Positions 1 to 17,900 of a DNA stretch of 64,000 bases are shown here, one piece after another. Made by a program: the position numbers and the translations under genes. Origin of the DNA: Scatophagus argus (taxonomy: Eukaryota; Chordata; Actinopteri; Scatophagidae); contig NC_058499.1 in NCBI RefSeq assembly GCF_020382885.2, positions 20,507,872 through 20,571,871 of the forward strand. The letters run 5' to 3'. Position 1 is the stretch's first letter. Each line of letters begins with the position of its first letter. The notes under the pieces were generated by a model. That model was not told the DNA's origin and made no database searches. It saw nothing but the letters and a program-made list of their open reading frames with translations.

Positions 1-98
1 AAGCAGCCGTACAACAACCTGAAGAATAAATTCATCTGGCTCTCTGATGCTGGACACAGACTGCTCAACCTGCTCTTCATGTACAACCCACAGCGACG
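1..98 (+). CDS. cdk10: cdk10 coding exon (partial at window edge)
   Basis: Frame starts at base 1. It encodes the C-lobe segment ending MYNPQR plus two bases of the next Arg codon. The donor is GT at 99-100 (CGACG|GTACAC). Confidence 0.85.
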
Positions 99-1369
99 GT
101 ACACAACAAACACACGCACGCACACACGCCTCTTTTTCACAGGAGATATTGTAAGATGCGACAGTAAGAAAAGCACAGGTGTAAAGAATGAATGATGGCA
201 GGGCGGAAGTTTTGATCTTTGTATCAGGAAGTTGGGGGTTCACCACCCCCAACCACCCGCTCAGGGATGTTACCCTTTTCTGACTTATTAAGAATGTCAG
301 TGTTCAGTGACATGTCTTACCGCAGTGTTTGACACCGTTCAGTCAACACACACAAGATTCAGTTAACTGCTAGCAAATACACAGGAATGAGGAGATGTAG
401 GACTTAAATATTTGGTACTACTAACATCACTAACCTTAGCAAATATGGTATTTCATAAGGTTAGCTTTAACATTTGGTAACCAACAATACTGCTAGTGTT
501 TGTTAGCTAATATTAGCTGTGAGGTAGCTAATGTTAGCATTGACTGCATTGCACTGTGTGGTAGACCAGGACTTGTAGTGGCTACTGCCCCTGGACAGAG
601 ATGAAAATTGAGAACTGAGAGATGAAAATTGAAATTGTTCTGCAAAAATAGAACCATTTCAAATTAAATAGTTTTCTCAAAATGGTGGCCCCCTGTGGCC
701 ACACGAGGTAGCTTATTAGCCCTTAATGTAGTTCTAATAACTTCCTGTTTTTGCAAGTAATTCTGTGTGTGTGTGTATTATGTAGTATATATTTTTGGTA
801 CCTTTTGCAGGCATAGGTAAAACATTATCTCACCAAATAGTGGCTTTAATCAATTTAGAAAGCAATGAGTTAACGTTTACTAACGTTTACCAGTCGTTCG
901 AATGAAATTTTCTAGAAAACTGAAAAATGGAGGAAAATCATGTTCACATGGGACTCAGTAAACATGATCTGTATGCATAAAAACAGATGAGAAAATTTTT
1001 GGCTCAAATGGGTTTACAGTATTTACCCAAAAATGATTACACAAGGCTGATTTACAGCTGTTGGTCTACAGTTCTTTGTCAGATATGTTCATGTCAGTGT
1101 CTGATTCTTGTCTGTTTCCCCTGATCCAGAGCCACTGCCAAAGACTGTCTGGAGAGTTCCTACTTCAAAGAGAAACCTCTACGTGAGTGAAAGGATTTTA
1201 GATACAGTATGTATCAGATGTAGTCTCTGCCCTCTGATGTACTAAAAATCATTAATCTCGTCTTCTCTGTGCAGCCTGTGAACCAGAGCTGATGCCAACC
1301 TTCCCTCACCATCGCAACAAGCGGGCCGCTCTTCCGGCAGAGAGCCACTCAAAACGGAGCAAAGTGTGA
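1..1369 (+). CDS. cdk10: cdk10, cyclin-dependent kinase 10 (3' part, last three coding exons)
   Basis: C-terminal 81 codons of a CDC2-type Ser/Thr kinase that pairs with cyclin M to phosphorylate ETS2 (known for the family). Exons are 1-98, 1130-1182 and 1275-1369, with phases joining at R (CG|A) and P (C|CC). The product starts [11 protein letters not shown], passes [20 protein letters not shown] (the last helices of the kinase fold) and [20 protein letters not shown], and ends in a basic tail HSKRSKV before TGA at 1367-1369. The [21 protein letters not shown] stretch is distinctive for CDK10 and differs from CDK11. The catalytic N-terminal lobe lies left of the window. The human protein is about 360 residues, so roughly three quarters is missing. 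No frameshift or stop is seen. Confidence 0.93.
99..1129 (+). other. cdk10: cdk10 intron; AT-rich with a TTAGC-rich patch
   Basis: Intron of about 1 kb with no coding potential. At 425-545 it has repeated TTAGC/GCTAAT words resembling the GTTAGCATGCTAAC-rich fish repeat seen again near 28.5 and 48.1 kb. A short GT run lies at 762-776. TAACGTTTAC occurs twice in tandem near 871-891. Confidence 0.4.
1130..1182 (+). CDS. cdk10: cdk10 penultimate coding exon
   Basis: Acceptor ATCCAG|AGCC and donor TCTAC|GTGAGT, a strong consensus. It encodes [18 protein letters not shown] plus one base. Confidence 0.92.
1275..1369 (+). CDS. cdk10: cdk10 terminal coding exon
   Basis: Acceptor TGTGCAG|CCTG. It encodes [18 protein letters not shown] and a basic Ser/Lys tail, ending with TGA at 1367-1369. 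Confidence 0.93.
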
Positions 1370-2395
1370 TGAAGGCAGCAGTGCTGACGAGACACTTGAG
1401 TCAAAGACGACCCCATGGTGGAAACACTCGGTAATGTCGGTTTCTGTTCACACTGCGAGCATGAAACGTGGATCTGGAACTTGCAGCAAATGCAAACCTG
1501 TTCAAACAGAAACACAGCTGAAGCCACTAAACTCCCAACACATTTGCTAGCACATGTAGCGTCCAGTCTAAAGGCTGAAACTGCACATTCTGCAGTGTAG
1601 ATCCGCGCAGTAGAAATCTCTTGTTGGGTTTCTAGATGCTTTTATTACTGACAAGGTCTGCACACTAAATAAGGTGAAGGCAATGAGGACAAATTTGCCT
1701 TGATAAATATGAGGCATTGTGTGCATTGTATTGAACATTTGTTACATTTTAGATGGGCTATTACAACTGTTTCTGCTATTTATTGATGCAATCCAATCCT
1801 AAAATCAAACCTGTGAAAAGCCGTGACGTGAAGTAGGAACTGAACCAGCTTGCTTGAGCTCAGCCCACAGTTACACTGAATCCATTTTTTTAACACTGTA
1901 CTGTTGAAAATAGGATTCAAAGTTTTTGTCAAAATTAAAGGAATGGCAGCCTTGTCAAGATCTCAGGTTTGATCCTCAGTCATCAGTATGTGGCGATGAG
2001 CAGCCGTCTCTCCTGTCAAAGTGTCCTTGAGGTAAAAATCTGAACCATCCTGAATGTGTTTGCTTAGTTTTACTTGGGGAAATATGCTTATTTACTTTAA
2101 GGGTAGGTTGGATAAGAAGATTGATAACATCATTTTTCTTTTCCAACTTTGGACAAATAAAGTAAATAAGCATATTTTCTAAAGTGTCAAACAACTGCAT
2201 TAAGAGCCTCAGCTTAATGGCTCAAAATGTACTGTAAATGAAAAGTGGCCTCATCAGTAAAAATCACTGAGAAGTGGTTATATGTAGGGAACGTGATGTT
2301 TACCCAGTGGGACAGATACTGAAAGTGTTACTGCAGAGTCTTAACACGCTTAAACCCCCGGCTATTGAACATAATAAACATGTCAAACCAAAAAC
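1370..2395 (+). other. cdk10: cdk10 3' UTR (inferred extent)
   Basis: No coding exon follows the stop. AATAAA occurs at 2156-2161 and 2373-2378. The second is followed by a GT-rich stretch (TGTGCCTTGTTTC), which makes cleavage near 2390-2400 plausible. The region also holds an old SINE-like fragment at 1940-2050. The extent is inferred; transcript data would settle it. Confidence 0.45.
1940..2050 (+). repeat. degraded tRNA-derived SINE-like fragment
   Basis: GGTTTGATCCTC resembles a Pol III B box. It is followed by GTGTCCTTGAGG...TGAACC, which resembles the conserved GTGTCCTTGAGCAAGACACTGAACC block of common fish SINEs (recalled, not aligned). It lies inside the presumed cdk10 3' UTR. Confidence 0.45.
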
Positions 2396-2430
2396 TGTGC
2401 CTTGTTTCATTTGAAATGTCAGTTTTTATT
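2373..2430. promoter_or_regulatory. converging poly(A) signals of cdk10 (+) and vps4a (-)
   Basis: AATAAA on the + strand at 2373-2378 and AATAAA on the - strand at 2425-2430 (TTTATT on +) face each other across about 46 bp. Normal cleavage distances would put the two transcript ends within a few tens of bases of each other. This is inferred from motif positions only. Confidence 0.4.
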
Positions 2431-4424
2431 AATGCAGGATAAATTAGTAGTAATGGTTACGTGGCCAGCAGCAGGTGAAGTTCCCTTACAGGGAAGTTAA
2501 TAGCTGACCTTGCACTGAACCATATGTACCTCCACAAACACACAGCACTGAGCTATCACAACAAAGTCCCATCACTGAGTTAGTCAGACAAGCCTGACGC
2601 AGTAGTGAGAGGACAGAGAGTTGGTGCAGAACAAACATCCAATAGCAGTTTGTTTTTAAAGAATATTTAAAATTGACTACCTGTGACTCTGCATCTCGAC
2701 GGTCAGCGGAGATAGCTTTCCTTACTGTCAGCTAGCTGACAACAGAACAAATACTGCTGGGAGTGTGAGAAGGGGAGCCAGACATGAGCAAACGGTAACA
2801 AAACAATACAGTAGTGTACTTGGTGTCTCTCTCTCTAAAGAAAAGGGAACAAAAACAACAGCACACAAGAGCTTCATCTTGAAATATTTCAAATGTAAAC
2901 AAAATGTATCTATTATAGTCACTGCGGTTAAATGGTGTGAATAGGTGTGATCAAATATGTACAGTGTCCTGTAACACTGTTGAACAATATATGCCACATC
3001 AAACAATCCAAAATAAAAAAATGTTGACAGTGAAAGATGTTTGACTTGATTCTCTTTACATTCAGCACTGACTCAAACAAATGTGGCCAGACTGAGAGAA
3101 ACACAAACTTGAGTATAAGAAAATCCAAAAAGGAAGACGGTACAGAGAGATAAAACACAAACTAGGTCTATTTAGTAGCTGTCCCGGGGCTTTCAATTAT
3201 GCCACATGATCTTCCTCAGCAGATTCAGAGTGATGAAGCGTTTCCACAGAATTCTTCTGAAAACTTAATAGACTTCTCATCCACACTGACTTATCAACTG
3301 TGGTGATGAACATGTGATATAAATGAAAGCTCAAGCACTGTTAATAAATGGATCATCTGCTGTTTTCAGTGTCAACCATGAACTTTAAAGCTCAGGCTTT
3401 AAGCCAACACTTGCAGAAAAACATGGAAATTTGAACATGTACGATACTACTACAAATGGGCAAACTCCATCTGCAGAGGAAGACCATGTCACATGACCAA
3501 AATGTCCAGAATGGCTACTAAATAAACCCTGTGATGAAACTATTTTCTCAAGGGCACATAGAGGATTAACACTGAGTTTTTAAAAATCTTTTCAAGTTTT
3601 TGGATTGAAAAATGTGGTGCTTGGTTCTCAGTCAAGCTTGTCTCCTGTAAATACTGAAGCTTCGCTCAGACTGCTGCTAGCGCTGATGTACAGGCCTGAC
3701 ATACATACACAAAGAGCTGCAGAGGGACACGAGGCAGCGAAGATCAAATAATTGAGCTCTTCATCAAATAACAAAATAACAGGGCTCTCAACATAGAGAC
3801 AAATACATTAAGACACGCAAGTTTAATAAAAACACTTAGATGCATTCACACACTCGCATGCCTGGCAGGAGGGCTATTTTCTTATTTTCTTGTTCTTGTT
3901 TCTTCTTCAAATGTCAGTGTCCTTCATTGCAATCCAACGCAAAGTGCACAATGGCAACAAAATGTACAGTCCTTCAGTCAGATAGAATCTAGAGTTTAGA
4001 TTCAAATGCAGCTTTCCTCACATCGATGCAGGTTAGGTGAGTTCTTGTAGTGAATACGCTGTAGTGGCTGCTTTGTAACTAAACTTTGTCTGAAATGGAG
4101 TAAAGATATGGGGCTCTACTGTCCAACTACCAAATCACACCAAGATTTTCTATTGCAGCATTTGGTCAACTTCCTCCAAGGATTCAAAAATAGTGGCCTA
4201 GCTGATCAGAAGTAAAAAAAAATGCAAGATTTCCTTCCTAGTTCGAGCAGACCAGTCATTTATTCTGAAATCCACGGGAGGCAGTGAACCAAGTGCTCAG
4301 CTGAGAGATGAAAGCTTACAGGATGGTACAGCAGTTGACGGGTGGGGTGAGTGCTGTCGGGAGCAGTTTGATCCTTCAGGCGGACTTTGGAGAGGTGGGG
4401 AAGGGTGGGATGGGGCTCTGTCTC
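2405..4424 (-). other. vps4a: vps4a 3' UTR (inferred) / intergenic stretch
   Basis: About 2 kb between the vps4a stop codon and the cdk10 end with no coding exon. An early - strand AATAAA at 4259-4264 would give a short UTR of about 170 nt. A second at 2425-2430 would give about 2 kb. Short open frames here have no recognisable similarity. Confidence 0.4.
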
Positions 4425-11020
<6,596 letters not shown>

Positions 11021-11024
<4 letters not shown>

Positions 11025-11029
11025 TTCAT
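11021..11029 (-). promoter_or_regulatory. vps4a: minimal uORF overlapping the vps4a start codon
   Basis: The - strand reads ATG AAA TGA from 11029. Its stop (11023-11021) overlaps the main ATG (11024-11022) in another frame. Both ATGs have a purine at -3. It can act only if transcription starts upstream of 11029. Confidence 0.6.
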
Positions 11030-11420
11030 CTCACTCTTCTGCTCTCCGCCCAGATTTCTATCCTCAGACCCTACCCAAAGATGGATATGTGAAGAAATGA
11101 ACTCCTTCAAAGCCCTATGTTGTGAGTGGACAGATCGCTCTTGACATGACAAAACAGTGGCTAATATGTTAGCTTGCAAATGTGACAGCTCTGCTTCGGC
11201 CCAACAAAACCACAGCAACACTGCGTATACCAACAAGCTAGCTGATCCAAAGATAACTTCCGGTTAAAAGTTTCAAAATATGATAGCCAATGAAAAACAA
11301 ACGCCATAAAAATGACAGAATATACAATCCCAGGAAGAATATACTATGGCTAAGATTTTCGCTAAATGCAATTTTATTTATTGAAATTCTTATTTCCGGT
11401 TTTATGGCGAAAACCAGCGT
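11025..11420 (-). promoter_or_regulatory. vps4a: vps4a 5' UTR and likely promoter
   Basis: Region upstream of the vps4a start. It contains ACTTCCGG at 11256-11263 (CCGGAAGT on the gene strand), a consensus ETS/GABP site about 235 bp from the ATG, and a second TTCCGG near 11394. There is no clear TATA box. ETS sites are typical of housekeeping promoters. Transcription start unknown. Confidence 0.4.
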
Positions 11421-11694
11421 CTTTGCTAAAACCACCAACTCGACAAATGGCAACAATAGAGGTATGCGCTTCCGCCACCTGGCGGCCTAATTCATGCTAT
11501 AGCAGGATTACATCAATACTTGAAAGAGACACATATGCCCCATAATAATACAGAAAATATAAACGTGCACCCCAACGGCAACTCCAACAGAAAATATCAA
11601 TATGTAAAATGTAAGTAATTATGGTCTATATTACCTTACTTAAGACATAAAACCTGCATCTTTGAAACAAACCACACATCAACTTATATTCTTT

Positions 11695-14600
11695 GTTTTA
11701 GTTTTCAGTTTTATTGGTAGGTATTTACATTTGAGATTATTACATTGCTATCATACACTGTATACTGTATCTTGGAAGGAAGTCTAAAATACTTTGCATA
11801 CGACAGGTTATTGCAGCAGCACTTTATCCTTTTTGTGACTTTTCAGTTCAATGATTGTGTTGGACGCAAGCTGCCACAGATATTACCTTTGGTTCAAAAC
11901 CCCCTCTTTTGAAGCATTGCTTTGCATAGACAGGATAGCTACACTATCAGAACAAAAAGAGAAAGAAGATCAAAAATAATCATGTGGAAGAAGAAAGGAG
12001 TTATACATTCACAGATTTAAACGGGTCTGATTGGTTAGTGCATCAAGCTCAAAGAGGGACGGCCTGTAGTTTGTTGAAAGTAGACCAACTCCAGACAATC
12101 AGATTTGTGCAGCGTCAAATATGGTGAAACAGTCAGATGACGCAGTGCAACACTTCCCTATTGCTTCAAATGTTGCAGGAGAAAGACTTCATGTCAGGCC
12201 GTGTAACTCAAACCTCCCACATACACGCAATGTTTTAGGGGAAGCACAGGCTGCTTCTCCTTTAATGGCAACTCATCAACTACAGCTTAAAAAAGAATAT
12301 TAGAAACATTATGATTACACATTTTCACTTTCATATAAGATGCCAAACAAGGTTATTCAAACCAGGACATCAGAGTCCAAAATAGAACAGAAGTAATTCA
12401 GACTGGTGATTGTATTCCTTATCCGAGGACAGAAGGGTTATCTTGTTTTCCTTTCTTGCATGGTCAGCGGACACAATGCTTCATTATTTGAGGCCCAAAA
12501 GAACACAGAGCCTCTACTGAAGGGTCACTTTAGCAGCATGTACCATGAACCATCTGAAGGTTATGAAAATGTGTTATCTAGAGTCATGCTGAACTCATTA
12601 ACGAGTTAAGTCTCAACACAGGCACTGGACCGAACAGATGACCTAAAGGGAGGATTGTAAACTCCGCTCACCTTGATTTTATTCCAAATGGCCTAACTTA
12701 GTACCTAAAACTGAGGGGGATATAGATATTGGCTGTTCTGATTGTATTTAGTACTAAATGAAATGATACAATCTGCAATGGGATTAGTTTTTCAGGAGCT
12801 TGAACATTCTTTCTTGACCTTGTAAAAACTCACCTTAAATCTTGGATTTATGAGACATTTCCTGAGCTTTCAAATGCATCTCATGGTCTTGCATGGAGTT
12901 TGCCCAGTTCTCACCAGATGATCTCACCACATCTTTGAAATAGACTGAATATGAATATGAATAGGACTGAATGGACACTGGAAACAGACAACATCATTTG
13001 TCTTTCAACAGCAGGGGCCAGACTGGCCAAACTGCAAAAAGTGAAATTCTGGACCTTAGTGAAAGATAAAAGAATCCACTTTGAATTCACTTTTACTCCT
13101 AGTTATTATTCTCTGTGTATGTATTCTGTGTGGTATAAAAATTTCTTTCATTTCATTATCTGTTTTCTCTGGAGTACCTTATCTACAGGTGGCAGAAATT
13201 CTGTCCTGCTCAAGTTTGTTTCTTTTTTGTTTCCATTTTAGTCAGCTTCCTGTTATTTCATCCCTTTTATATATGATAAATATTTTTATATTTATTTATT
13301 CATTTTTAAATCAAGATAACACAGTCCTTAATCTCCACTGCCAATATATGCACACCTGTAATATGGCAAGTTCCATGCTTAGGTCACGTGATGACAGCTG
13401 AGCCATCTCCATGACAACTGAGCAAAGGCATGTGGGGGTTAAAAACTCCAAAGGAAAGCCTGTAAGTGGACCTTGAATAAAGATTATTTCCTCAAAGTTT
13501 CCCAGGCATTTTAAGACTGAAATGGAAGGAGAAGACTGTTAATGAGCTCAAAGACATACAGTGTGTGGTCATCTTTCTGCTGCAGGGGTTCATATGAGGT
13601 ACAACGTCTCGACCGTTATAGTCTGGAATATTAAAATACACTGGTACTTCTGTCACGTGATGGCCCACCTCGAAACCTCGAAAAGCCTGCTAAACAGTCC
13701 TTAGCCACAGAAATGCTACTGTACGAACGGTAACAGGAGACAAGTACTCTCAAGCAAATTGGAATGCAATGATAGCGAGACGGAGACGGCGTGGTAGTGT
13801 AGGTCAGTAAGGGGAGGTAACGCACGGTCATCATACATCATCATCTGATACAGAGTTCAATGTCCAGAAGTCATGCTATCATGAGATATACACTTATAAA
13901 AACAAACGACATAAAAACAAAGTAACATGGTTTACACTATAAGAGTAATACTATTGCTCGCGCATGTCGAAAGCTTGAAACTCTCTTTTTGTGTGAAATA
14001 AAAAAGGAAACATTACAAAGAATGTCTCTGACTACATGTAAAAAGGCACAGTTGGCAATCCTGATTACAACAGTAGTTTGGGATAATGTGCTAAAAGGTG
14101 AGTCTGTCAGACAGCAGGCACACTATCAAGCCAACAGAAACATGTAGTACGGACACACATGCACACACCAACACGCAGGCCTTTCTTCATTCACACAGTC
14201 TCCGATCAGTCAACTGCATTCTGACTCTAAAACATGTCGACACAAAGACAAACAAACACATCAAAAAGATACATTGGAAGGCTGTCATGGAATGATAGGC
14301 ATAGAGTAAAAATAGGGAGCATTTGCCAATCCGTGCTTGGCTGTGTATTAATTGTCTAAAAAAAACCCTTCCTTTCCTTAATCTATTTCAGTAACATTTT
14401 GCTTGAAGTGCATTGGTAACGGACCCTCATAAGCACATTACAGCATCTTTGCTTGTTTTTCTTTTTACGTCATATCGGATCATCGTCATCAAATTGAATA
14501 CATTATCACCTGGAATGTTATGAGATTGTTAATAGCTATTTTTGGCATTTTGTACCAGCCTACCTACACTTCATGACTTCAAGCAAAGTGCCACTTCCTT

Positions 14601-14880
14601 TTTACCTGCCCTTGCAATAAAAGTCAGTGCAAGAGGCAGAGGTGAAGTTGGAAGAGAAGGCACATTTTTGAGACAATCAACAATACGACTCCCGGGTTAA
14701 ATTTCCCCTGCAGCGTCACCTCAGGCCTAACTTCAGCTGTGAATGGAGAAACTGGACCAAAATGAAATAAAATAACAATAATAACGAATGGACCACCAGT
14801 ATCAGCATGCTGGGAGTGTCTTCCCCCTCTTCGCTGCGCCTGGACCCGTCCTCTCATCCATGCTGCTGCTGTTTGTTGAT
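11695..14880 (-). other. sntb2: sntb2 3' UTR (inferred, up to about 3.2 kb)
   Basis: No coding exon lies between the sntb2 stop and the vps4a promoter. Minus-strand AATAAA occurs at 13295-13300, 13291-13296, 12678-12683 and 11710-11715. The last is followed on the - strand by a GT-rich stretch (TTGATGTGTGGTTTG), good poly(A)-site context. Several UTR lengths are possible. Confidence 0.4.
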
Positions 14881-14973
14881 TCACGTGAGCAGGCCCATTC
14901 GAGTGAGCTTCGCTGACAGGAAGGAGTGGAGGACAAACACCACCGGCTTTGGACCCGAGTGGAGGTCAAATAC
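14881..14973 (-). CDS. sntb2: sntb2 terminal coding exon 7
   Basis: Residues 565-594: [20 protein letters not shown] then [10 protein letters not shown] and TGA at 14883-14881. The acceptor is CTCAAG|GTAT. The C-terminus matches the syntrophin family almost residue for residue. Confidence 0.95.
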   Translation of the reverse strand, partial: VFDLHSGPKPVVFVLHSFLSAKLTRMGLLT

Positions 14974-17900
14974 CTTGAGGATGGAGAGAGGGAGGAAGCG
15001 AGGCAGGAGGAGAAAAACAGCAGGGAAGATGGAAACAGGAAAAGAAAGAAAGGGTAAAACCTCTGCTGTGATATTTTCCTGAGATGCTCGACTCCCTGGC
15101 AGAGAGTTTACAGTAAAATTTCAGTTGCTCCCTTCCTTTCATCACTTCTACTTGTTGTAACTTACCAATAGATTTTTTTTTTATAACAAATAAATTAACT
15201 GGCCAATCACTTTAACATAGAGTCATTTGTTCTGATCCTTGACTGTACTGTTCATTGCATGTTATTGCAGCAGCTAACAAAACCTCAAGCAGAGGTGAGA
15301 AGCAGCCCACAGAGGTCCCGTAAGTTCACCAAAGGTTTGAGGACACATTCGACTGAAATGCTCTACTGACGTCAGCGTTTTGGTTTAACTAAAGGTTTCC
15401 AAGTGAATTTGTGGTTCTTTAGTGTTTGCGCTTCCTTTTAAGTAAAAGCTGCAGTCAAACGTTTGAGATTCAGCTGAGATTAGGAAATCATGTGTACCTT
15501 AACTAACTGAGATAAGCTGTTTCATAGTCACTCTGACAGAGCTTCTCATTTACACTCAACACTAAACTATTGGTTAATTAATTCATAAAGAAAAGAAACA
15601 ACTTCTGATACTGAATAAGTAAATAAGACACTTCACATTCTAAAATATAAATAAATATTCTCTGGCTTCAGCTCCTCAGTTGTGATGATTTGCTGCTTGT
15701 CACTGCAAGTATTTTGCTGAAATCACTTGGGGCTCAAAGAACCTGATTGACAATTGTCACAACCTTTTGTCTAAACAATTCATCAAAAAATAATTGACTG
15801 AAAGATAAATGATGAAAAAGTTACACTGTCCTCATATCACATGCTGAACTAATCTGATTTCTCTCTGGCCGAAGTCTTAACTTACCATTTCTCCCTCCGG
15901 ACCCCCAAAATCAAGGTAGAGGTTGCGTATTCCATCGTCAGCGGACATTTTGAGCTTCTCATAGGGGTATCTGTACAGCACTGCGCCCCCTGCTGGATCT
16001 GCCGGCTCCCTTGTCACAGTAAAGCCCTTCTCATAGTGCAGCGTCAGGCGAACATCTTGTCTGTTCAATGTGCAACCTGAAAGAGGGGGTGAGAGAGACA
16101 GTGTGTGTGTGTGTGGAGGGTGAGTAATGTGTGTGCTCATCGCAATATGTAGTAGTATATAATAAACACCGCACTATAGTCAAAGTGCGGTGTTTAGAAG
16201 ACACTGACTGCTGTACTGTGTCAATAGCAGCAGCTATAGTGAACACCAGGCCTTAGCAAACCTTCCTTGTGTGGTCGGCAAAGCATTTGGGGTCAAAAAC
16301 ATTTGTTTGCTATGACTGGACGGATAACATTTTGCATTTATTAAATATTCATGACTTGCCTTCACTATGCTTTTTGACCACTAAAATCTTCCTAGCACCT
16401 TCCCAGACTCATCCTCCAGCAGTCAGCCAGTGTTTTGTTCATGTGTTTAGAGGGGGGGTGGCTTTGGAGGGAGGCTTCAATAAAGGGGATCTGACTGTTT
16501 TTTCGCTTGGATACTTTCAAAATCTGGTTTCAGAATCAGAATTCCTTTATTAATCCCTGGAGGGAAATTCTTGTTTTTACAGACATTGCACATGCAGTAT
16601 TCCCGACCAAGAAAGGAGAAAAGTGCAGAGTATAAAAAATAGGATAAACTTAATAAAGATAGGGTAAACAAAACTAAAATCTCAAAGTACAGGTATTTAC
16701 AAAAAACTGTATTCGAATTTTTAAGAAAAATTTAAAATACAGGTATGTGCATGTGTAAAAAGCCAATATGTACATTGTATATATACAGTGAGTGTGTCTA
16801 TCACAGTGCTGAGTTTAACAGTTTGATGGCGACAGGCAGGAATGATTTCCTGTGTCGCTCTGTGGTGCATCGTGGGAGTATGAGTCTGTTGCTGAACGAG
16901 CTCCTGTAGCCGATCAGCACATTGTGGAGAGGGTGAGAGGGAAAGTCCAGTATAGTTCTTATTTTGGACAACATCCTCCTCTCAGACACCACTGTCAGAG
17001 AGTCCAGTTCCTCTCCCACAACATGGCTGGCCTTCTTGATGATTCTATTGAGTCTGTTGGTGTCCCTCACCCTCAGGCAGCTGCCCCAGCAGGCAACGGC
17101 ATATGTGATGGCACTGGACACCACCGACTCATAGAACATCCTCAGCATCGTCCTGCAGATGTTGAAGGACCTCAGCCGCCTCAGAAAGTAGAGGCGACTC
17201 TGGCCCTTTCTGTAGACCATGTCCACATTCTTGCACCAGTCCAGTTTGTGGTCTAAGTACACCCCCAAGTACTTGTACTGTTCCACCACCTCCACAGTGT
17301 CCCCTTTGATGTTGATAGGGGTCACTGGAGCCTTAGTCCTCCTCAGGTCCACCACCAGTTCTTTGGTCTTTGTCACATTGAGCTGTAGGTGGTTTTTCCC
17401 GCTCCATGTGACAAAGTTGTCCACTACCGTCCTGTACTCTCTCTCATCCCCCCCAGTAATACACCCAACCACTGCAGAGTCATCAGAAAATTTCTGAAGA
17501 TGGCAGGACTCTGTGCAGTGCGTAAAGTCTGTGGTGTAAATCGTGAAGAGGAAGGGAGAGAGGACAGTCCCCTGTGGAGCCCCGGTGTTGCTGATCACTT
17601 CATCTGACAGGCAGCACTTCAGGCGTACGTACTGCGGTCTGCCCGTCAGATAGTCTGCGATCCAGGACACCAGTGGGGCATCCACCTGCATCGCTATCAG
17701 CTTCTCAGCCAGCAGAGCCGGCCTGATGGTGTCAAACGCACTCGAGAAATCGAAAAACGTGATTCTCACAGTGCTTGCCGGCTTGTCCAGGTGAGTGTAG
17801 ACTCTGTTCAGCAGGTAGATGATCGCATCGTCCACTCCAAGGCGGGGCTGGTAGGCGAACTGAAGGGGATCCTGAAGCGGTTGGACCATGGGCCTGAGCT

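Noticed and set aside
1415..1600. 61-codon + strand ORF after the cdk10 stop
   Set aside because: Lies in the 3' UTR, has no similarity that I recognise and no supporting codon bias.
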